From positions 1 through 54,813 of the forward strand of contig JAAZMR010000128.1 of assembly GCA_012798695.1 (NCBI GenBank): a DNA stretch of 54,813 nt, in the 5' to 3' direction. Below the pieces are notes generated by a model that did not search any database, was not told where the DNA came from, and worked only from the letters and a program-made list of their open reading frames with translations. Below are positions 53,615-54,813 of the stretch, one piece after another. Positions within the stretch are counted from its first letter, which is position 1. Every line of letters begins with the position of its first letter. The DNA comes from Bacillota bacterium (GTDB lineage Bacteria; Bacillota; Limnochordia; DTU087). A program made the translations under genes and the position numbers.

Positions 53615-54211
53615 ATGGCCATATATGCAAGACCCATAGCTCGGCTCGTAGAGGAGTTGGCCAAGCTGCCGGGTATTGGACCCAAAACAGCTCAAAGGTT
53701 AGCTTTTCATATTATCAGTGGTACAAGGGAGAATGCTGAGAGCCTGGCTGAGGCGATTACGCAGGCTAAGGAGAAAACTATTTATTGCTCGATTTGCAGC
53801 AATCTGACGGAAGCAGACCCCTGCTCTGTATGTACTTCCGTAGGCCGGGACAGGAGTATGATCTGTGTGGTGGAAGAGCCTAAAGATGTAATATCATTAG
53901 AGCGCACAAGATTTAAGGGCCTTTACCATGTTTTGCATGGAGCCATTTCACCCATAGATGGGATCGGACCTGGGGATATTAGGGTCAAAGAACTATTAGA
54001 GCGCTTAAAAGATGATACTGTTCAGGAAGTTATTTTGGGGACAGATCCCAATGTTGAGGGTGAGGCTACAGCGATGTATCTGGCGCGGTTGCTGAAACCA
54101 TTGGGTTTGAAGGTGACGAGAATGGCCCATGGTATGCCTGTAGGCAGTGATCTGGAGTATGTGGATGAAGTCACTTTGGCCAAGGCATTAGAGGGGCGCC
54201 GCGAAGTCTAA
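53615..54211 (+). CDS. recR: Recombination protein RecR
   Basis: A 198-residue RecR. Helix-hairpin-helix with [19 protein letters not shown] near residue 15, the zinc finger [16 protein letters not shown] at about 57-72, and a Toprim domain with [14 protein letters not shown], then [12 protein letters not shown]. It works with RecO (and RecF) to load RecA at gaps. ATG at 53615 follows AAAGGAG. Part of the conserved dnaX-yaaK-recR cluster. Confidence 0.97.
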   Translation: MAIYARPIARLVEELAKLPGIGPKTAQRLAFHIISGTRENAESLAEAITQAKEKTIYCSICSNLTEADPCSVCTSVGRDRSMICVVEEPKDVISLERTRFKGLYHVLHGAISPIDGIGPGDIRVKELLERLKDDTVQEVILGTDPNVEGEATAMYLARLLKPLGLKVTRMAHGMPVGSDLEYVDEVTLAKALEGRREV

Positions 54212-54291
54212 TATGGGATTTTGACATAATTTGCTATGTACAAGGATAGACTTTACCATAGCAACTATAGTTGCCTATGGGGGGATATCCT

Positions 54292-54582
54292 GTGGCGAGA
54301 GAGTTCTTGCAGAACCTGTGGAAGGCGGTATACAGTCAGTTTTCGCTAGCCAGTGATGATGTCATAGAAGAGCGTATCAGTGACGACTTCGAATCACTAG
54401 TGGAACAGGCCCGGCAAGAATGGGTAAATGCTAAGTCCTACTTTGATAATGTAGTTGATCCTGATTTGGTGGATTATGCGGTCTACTCGGTTGAAGCAGC
54501 GGAAAGAAAGTATATGTACTTACTCAAGAGGGCTCGCTTAGAAGATGCGCAAGATACCAGACCGGCTGATACGTGGAGATGA
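54292..54582 (+). CDS. yaaL: DUF2508 protein (YaaL-like)
   Basis: A 96-residue helical protein matching YaaL by position (directly after recR) and by the pattern of EARQEWVNAKSYFDNVVDPDLVDYAVYSVEAAERKYMYLLKRA-type residues at about 38-80. GTG at 54292 follows GGGGGG by seven bases; TTG at 54271 and ATG at 54277 are also in frame but lack a site. Function unknown. The bofA gene that follows it in Bacillus is missing. Confidence 0.82.
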   Translation: MAREFLQNLWKAVYSQFSLASDDVIEERISDDFESLVEQARQEWVNAKSYFDNVVDPDLVDYAVYSVEAAERKYMYLLKRARLEDAQDTRPADTWR

Positions 54583-54629
54583 GAACCCTAGATAGAGAAT
54601 CGATGTTGGTTTAAAATAAATCGACGGGG

Positions 54630-54658
54630 TTGACAGATAGGCAGGCACCTGGTATAAT
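54630..54658 (+). promoter_or_regulatory. Ribosomal RNA operon promoter
   Basis: Consensus TTGACA (54630-54635), a 17-base spacer and consensus TATAAT (54653-54658), preceded by an AT-rich stretch (TTTAAAATAAAT) that may act as an UP element. The best promoter in the window. Confidence 0.9.
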
Positions 54659-54665
54659 CAGAACT

Positions 54666-54796
54666 TGCCGGGTGGTTGAGCCCGGCGGACAGCTAAGTGA
54701 CTTGAACCTTGAAAACTGAACAGCGTAAGGAAAGTTTGTGCAGCCAAGTTTAATTTTGAAGCCAGAATCTATTCCCGGATAGGGATGGATAAAATC
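54666..54796 (+). other. rRNA leader
   Basis: About 130 bases between the promoter and 16S. Starts with hairpin GCCGGG (54667-54672)/CCCGGC (54681-54686). Then comes ACCTTGAAAACTGAACAGC near 54705-54723, the boxA-like leader wording common before Firmicute rRNA. The later part should pair with sequence behind 16S for RNase III cutting, which lies outside the window. Confidence 0.7.
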
Positions 54797-54813
54797 TTTA
54801 ACGGAGAGTTTGA
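54797..54813 (+). rRNA. 16S rRNA, first 17 bases
   Basis: TTTAACGGAGAGTTTGA matches the conserved 5' end of bacterial 16S rRNA, whose next bases are normally TCCTGGCTCAG. The gene continues beyond the window. Confidence 0.9.

Overview
The window reads as chromosomal DNA of a spore-forming Firmicute. Three things point that way. The right end keeps the Bacillus gene order tadA, SRP RNA, dnaX, yaaK, recR, yaaL and then a ribosomal RNA operon. There are CotF-type spore coat genes. Ribosome binding sites are strong AGGAGG boxes, often followed by TTG or GTG starts. Two TolC-family proteins and a 3003-residue cyclic beta-1,2-glucan synthase suggest a cell with an outer membrane, so a deep-branching diderm Bacillota lineage (Limnochordia-like) is my best guess. 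That assignment is inference, because only the first bases of the 16S gene are inside the window.

Layout. 1-1.6 kb: end of an ArsR regulator, an ArsP-type permease, a small Cys-rich protein, and a strange tRNA-Lys-like RNA with its own terminator. 1.6-4.3 kb, minus strand: adenine DNA methylase and the two serine dehydratase subunits. 4.6-6.9 kb: a stand-alone methionine-synthase reactivation-domain protein overlapping a radical SAM/HhH protein. 7.1-17.4 kb: the giant glucan synthase followed by DUF421 and DUF4363 membrane proteins. 17.5-24.2 kb: FGGY sugar kinase, two coat proteins (minus), a pair of Gate-domain membrane proteins, beta-mannosidase and a SYLF protein. 24.3-28.2 kb: HAD phosphatase, feoA, a feoB split at a run of seven G, and a YlxP-like protein.

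28.2-35.7 kb: sugar isomerase-like protein, D-amino-acid aminotransferase, a Ski2-like helicase, an orphan ParB-fold protein, glycerol kinase, ferredoxin, then RNase P RNA and tRNA-Trp on the minus strand from one promoter. 36.2-42.8 kb: glycerophosphodiesterase, a chemoreceptor-like protein, free-Met sulfoxide reductase, Ppx/GppA, a PfkB kinase and an acyl-carrier-like protein lacking the carrier serine. 42.8-50 kb: class III aminotransferase, a second Ski2-like helicase, an ECF S component and two TolC-family proteins. 50-54.8 kb: tadA, two tRNA-Ser, SRP RNA, dnaX, yaaK, recR, yaaL, and the rRNA promoter, leader and 16S start.

Themes: glucan and mannoside metabolism, glycerol/glycerophosphodiester use, iron uptake, and core information processing. 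No CRISPR array, insertion sequence or prophage was seen. With the starts chosen here, no stretch over about 300 bases lacks a gene. The larger gaps (2471-2675, 4287-4566, 25112-25385, 28960-29245, 33173-33362, 46384-46587, 47095-47351) hold only the sites listed or nothing I could recognise.
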